Part shown: positions 59,377 to 64,000 of the stretch, piece by piece
Layout of the letters: each line of letters begins with the position of its first letter
Numbering within the stretch: the first letter of the stretch is position 1
Source: Sipunculus nudus
Lineage: Eukaryota > Annelida > Sipuncula > Golfingiida > Sipunculidae
Assembly: GCA_026874595.1 (NCBI GenBank)
Contig: CM049313.1
Location: 79,972,659 to 80,036,658, forward strand
DNA length: 64,000 nt
Direction: 5' to 3'
The notes under the pieces: model-generated
Databases searched by the model: none
What the model was told of the DNA's origin: nothing
Seen by the model: the letters and a program-made list of their open reading frames with translations, nothing else
Made by a program: the position numbers and the translations under genes

Positions 59377-60131
59377 ATGTCCACAATGGATTCAGGTTCT
59401 TTAATACCAAGTCACTGATGTCCACAATGGATTCAGGTTCTATAATACCAAGTCACTGATGTCAACAGTGGATTCAGGTTCTATAATACAAGGTCACTGA
59501 TATTCACAATGGATTCAGGTTTTATAATACAAGGTCACTGATGTTCACAATGGAACCAGGTTTTATAATATCAGGTAACTTATGTCAACAATAGATTCCA
59601 ATTGTATAATTCCTTGTCTCTGATGTGCACAATAGATTCAGGTTCTATAATACCAGGTCACTGATGTCCTCAATAGATTCAGGTTCTATAATACCAGGTC
59701 ACTGATGTCCATGATGGATTCAGGTTCTATAATACCATGTCACTGAAGTCCACAATGGATTCAGGTTATATAATACCAGGTCACTGATGTCCACAATAAA
59801 TTCAGGTTTTATAATACCAGGTCACTGTTGTCCACAAAAGATTAAGGTTCTATAATACCAGGTTACTGATGTCCACAATATATTCAGGTTCTATAATACC
59901 AGTACCAGGTCTTTGAAGTGCACAATGGATTCAGGTTCTTTAATACAGGTACACTGATGTCCACAAAGGATTCAGGTTCTATTATACCGGGTCACTGATG
60001 TCCACAATGGATACAAGTTCTATAATACCACGTCACTGATGTCCACATTGGATTCAGGTTCTATAATACCGGGTCACTGATGTCCACAATAACTTCAGGT
60101 TCTAAAATTCCGGGTCACTGATGTCCAGAAT

Positions 60132-60529
60132 ATTTGCATATCAAATTCCAAAATTTCTTCATATTTCTACTCGTATACAGATTATTTTACTTCAGCGATA
60201 ATTTGTTCATATGATTATTCACAGCTTGGTTACAGGCTGAACGATACATTTTCTTAGCTGCTTTATTACATGCATATACATGGCCCTCGCGTGGTCTACC
60301 ACATGATTTCCATATACCATACCAGAAGCGTTGTTTATCACGTGTAATCAAGGAGTCATAATTCAGCCAGCTGTTTGGCTTAAACCGACCCTTGTATCTA
60401 TAATGTTTATCATTTATGACCTGAGAACAGGCATCATGCATCGTTTTATTCATGTCGTCACACATTGCATCAACCACAGAATGAGCCTCATCTCTGGATT
60501 TCACGTAATTCAGGTTTACTGCGGTTAAT
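60132..60529 (-). mobile_element. LINE fragment inside satellite, copy 2
   Basis: Same fragment as at 58986, about 1,153 bp further on, with a few substitutions and a short extra segment (ATTTGCAT) at its low-coordinate end. It lacks the frameshift of copy 1 and is open for 116 codons. Neighbouring monomers match those around copy 1, so the fragment was copied together with satellite DNA. Confidence 0.75.
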
Positions 60530-63500
60530 ATGTCCACAATGGATTCAGGTTCTTTAATACCAAGTCACTGATGTCCACAATGGATTCAGGTTCTATAATA
60601 CCAAGTCACTGATGTCAACAGTGGATTCAGGTTCTATAATACATGGTCACTGATATTCACAATGGATTCAGGTTTTATAATACAAGGTCACTGATGTTCA
60701 TAATGGATGCAGGTTTTATAATATCAGGTAACTTATGTCAACAATAGATTCCAATTGTATAATTCCTGGTCTCTGATGTGCACAATAGATTCAGGTTCTA
60801 TAATACCAGGTCACTGATGTCCTCAATAGATTCAGGTTCTATGATACCAGGTCACTGATGTCCATGATGGATTCAGGTTCTATAATACCATGTCACTGAT
60901 GTCCACAGTGGATTCAGGTTCTATAATACCAGGTCACTGATGTCCACAATAGATTCAGGTTTTATAATACCAGGTCACTGATGTCCACAAAAGATTAAGG
61001 TTCTATAATACCATGTCACTGTTGTCCACAAAAGATTCAGGTTCTATAATACCAGGTCACTGATGTCCACAATAGATTCAGGTTCTATAATACCAGGTTA
61101 CTGATGTCCACAATAGAATCAGGTTCTATAATACCAGTACCAGGTCTTTGAAGTGCACAATGGATTCAGGTTCTATAATACCGGTCACTGATGTCCACAA
61201 TGGAATCAGGTTATTCAGGTTCTATAATACCAGGTCAATTATGTCAACAATAGATTCAGGTTCTATAATACCGGGCCACTGATGTCCTCAATAGATTCCT
61301 TTTCTATAATTCCTGGTCACTGATGTCCACAATGGATTTAGGTTCTATAATACCGGTCACTGATGTCCACAATGGAATCAGGTTATTCAGGTTCTATAAT
61401 ACCAGGTCACTGATGTCCACAATAGATTTAGGTTTTATAATACCAGGTCATTGTTGTCCACAAAAGATTCAGGTTCGATAATACCAGGTCATTGATGTTC
61501 ACAATGGATTCAGGTTTTATAATACCAGGTTAATTATGTTAACAATATATTCAGGTTCTATAATACCAGCTCACTAATGTCCTCAATAGATTCAGGTTCT
61601 ATAATACCAGGTCACTGATGTCCACAATGGATTCAGGTTTTAAAATACCAGGTCACTGATGTTCACAATGGATTCAGGTTTTATAATACCAGGTCACTTA
61701 TGTCAACAATAGATTCAGGTTCTATAATACTAGCTCACTGGTGTCCTCAATAAATTCAGGTTCTATAATACCAGTACCAGGTCTTTGAAGTGCACAATGG
61801 ATTCAGGTTCTATAATACCGGTCACTGATGTCCACAATGGATTCAGGTTCTATAATACCGGTCACTGATGTCCACAATGGAATCAGGTTATTCAGGTTCT
61901 ATAATACCAGGTCACTTATGTCAACAATAGATTCACGTTCTATAATACCAGGCCACTGATGTCCTCAATAGATTCCTTTTCTACAATTCCTGGTCACTGA
62001 TGTCCACAATGGATTCAGGTTCTATAATACCAGGTCACTGATGTCCCCAATGGATTCAGGTTCTATAACACCAGGTCATTGATGTCCACAATGGATTCAG
62101 GTTTTATAATACCAGTACTGATGTTCACAATGGATTCATGTTTTATAATACCAGGTCATTGATGTTCACAATGGATTCAGGTTTTATAATACCAGGTCAC
62201 TTATGTCAACAATATATTCAGGTTCTATAATACCAGTTCACTAATGTCCTCAATAGATTCAGGTTCTATAATACCAGGTCACTGATGTCCACAATGGATT
62301 AAGGTTTTAAAATTCCAGGTCACTGATGTTCACAATGGATTCAGGTTTTATAATACCAGGTCACTTATGTCAACAATTGATTCAGGTTCTATAATACCAG
62401 CTTAATGATGTCCTCAATAGATTCAGGTTCTATAATACCAGCTCACTGATGTCCTCAATAGATTCAGGTTCTATAATACCGGGTCACTGATGTCCTCAAT
62501 AGATTCAGGTTCTATAATACCAGCTCACTGATGTCCTCAATAGATTCAGGTTCTATAATACCAGCTCACTGATGTCCTCAATAGATTCAGGTTCTATAAT
62601 ACCAGCTCACTGATGTCCTCAATAGATTCAGGTTCTATAATACCGGGTCACTGATGTTCACAATAGATTCCTTTTCTATAATTCCTGATCACTTATTTCA
62701 ACAATAGATTCAGGTTCTATAATACCAGCTCAATGATGTCCTCAATAGATTCAGGTTCTATAATACCAGCTCACTGATGTCCTCAATAGATTCAGGTTCT
62801 ATAATACCGGGTCACTGATGTCCTCAATAGATTCAGGTTCTATAATACCAGCTCACTGATGTCCTCAATAGATTCAGGTTCTATAATACCAGCTCACTGT
62901 TGTCCTCAATAGATTCAGGTTCTATAATACCGGGTCACTGATGTTCACAATAGATTCCTTTTCTATAATTCCTGATCACTTATTTCAACAATAGATTCAG
63001 GTTCTATAATACCAGCTCAATGATGTCCTATATAGATTCAGGTTCTATAATACCGGGTCACTGATGTTCACAATAGATTCCTTTTCTATAATTCCTGGTC
63101 ACTTATGTCAACAATAGATTTAGGTTCTATAATACCAGCTCACCGATGTTTTCAATAGATTCAGGTTCTATAATACCAGCTCACTGATGTCCTCAATAGA
63201 TTCAGGTTTTATAATACCAGGTCACTGATGTCCACAATGGATTAAGGTTTTAAAATACCAGGTCACTGATGTCCACAATGGATTCAGGTTTTATAATACC
63301 AGGTCACTTATGTCCACAATAGATTCAGGTTCTATAATACCAGCTCACTGATGTCCTCAATAGATTCAGGTTCTATAATACTAGGTCACTGATTTTCACA
63401 ATATATTCCTTTTGTATAATTCCTGGTCACTGATGTCCACAATAGATTCAGGTTCTATAATACCAGCTCACTGATGTCCTCAATAGATTAAGGTTCTATA

Positions 63501-64000
63501 ATACCGGGTCCCTGATGTTCACAATAGATTCCTTTTCTATAATTCCTGATCACTTATTTCGACAAAAGATTCAGGTTCTATAATACCAGGCCACTGATGT
63601 CCTCAATAGATTCAGGTTCTATAATACCAGCTCACTGATGTCCTCAATAGATTCAGGTTCTATAATACCGGGTCCCTGATGTTCACAATAGATTCCTTTT
63701 CTATAATTCCTGATCACTTATTTCGACAAAAGATTCAGGTTCTATAATACCAGGCCACTGATGTCCTCAATAGATTCAGGTTCTATAATACCAGCTCACT
63801 GATGTCCTCAATAGATTCAGGTTCTATAATACCGGGTCCCTGATGTTCACAATAGATTCCTTTTCTATAATACCTGATCACTTATTTCAACAATAGATTC
63901 AGGTTCTATAATACCAGCTCAATGATGTCCTCAGTAGATTCAGGTTCTATAATACCAGCTCACTGATGTCCTCAATAGATTCAGGTTCTATAATACCGGG

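Larger units (their letters stand above)
57965..64000. repeat. 41-bp satellite, >120 copies, continues past window end
   Basis: The monomer TCAGGTTCTATAATACCAGG plus TCACTGATGTCCACAATGGAT repeats through the end of the window. Variants CTCAATAG, GTACACTGATG and CCTTTTCTATAATTCCTG recur in ordered patterns. Near 63500-63900, for example, a three- to four-monomer unit repeats, showing higher-order structure. Two LINE fragments are embedded in it. Confidence 0.95.

Overview
This is animal nuclear DNA. It has spliced genes, non-LTR retrotransposons with target-site duplications, a Tigger/pogo DNA transposon, MITEs, and a very large share of tandem repeats. The only identifiable developmental gene is an even-skipped (Evx) homeobox gene. 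Together with the repeat types this suggests a lophotrochozoan, most plausibly a mollusc. No species can be named from sequence alone. Three things that would mark prokaryotic DNA were looked for and not seen: operons, CRISPR arrays and Shine-Dalgarno starts.

Layout. 1-4.35 kb: AT-rich intergenic or intronic DNA with a 28-base G run, a TATC microsatellite, a 53-bp minisatellite and a 1.2-kb ACT trinucleotide tract. 4.35-6.4 kb: the last two coding exons of Evx on the + strand; the intron between them ends in a 34-bp tandem repeat that carries the splice acceptor. 6.8-9.3 kb: 27-bp and 42-bp minisatellites. 9.5-10.2 kb: a GC-richer island, possibly regulatory. 10.5-17.1 kb: a LINE remnant, a dispersed AATTAC-rich repeat, a 2-kb 26-bp satellite and a ~330-bp repeat family. 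19.1-31.1 kb: a 51-bp minisatellite and then an ~11-kb satellite of 60-bp monomers. That satellite has higher-order repeats, three copies of a 390-bp module and five MITE copies, and it is bounded by inverted flanking arms. 31.9-34.7 kb: a decayed Tigger element with TIRs. 36.0-38.6 kb: a 5'-truncated L1/Tx1-like LINE with a clean 15-bp target-site duplication inside a minisatellite. 38.7-39.8 kb: a 54/49-bp minisatellite. 40-43 kb: MITE-like repeats and a second LINE. 43-47.8 kb: largely featureless DNA with one palindrome-rich MITE.

47.8-57.3 kb: a three-exon gene on the - strand for a Golgi-type carbohydrate sulfotransferase. The catalytic exon is obvious. A 47-nt middle exon and a signal-anchor first exon were found by matching splice sites and phases, giving a 397-residue type II membrane protein. 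Its first intron (7.4 kb) holds microsatellites, a hairpin, a poly-T satellite, a duplicated ~0.7-0.9-kb segment and a MITE. 58-64 kb: a 41-bp satellite running off the window end, with two copies of one LINE fragment inside it.

Evx and the sulfotransferase are the only two genes that can be supported as functional. They are far apart on opposite strands and nothing suggests they act together. All the long open frames in the satellites follow from repeat periods divisible by three, and should not be read as genes.
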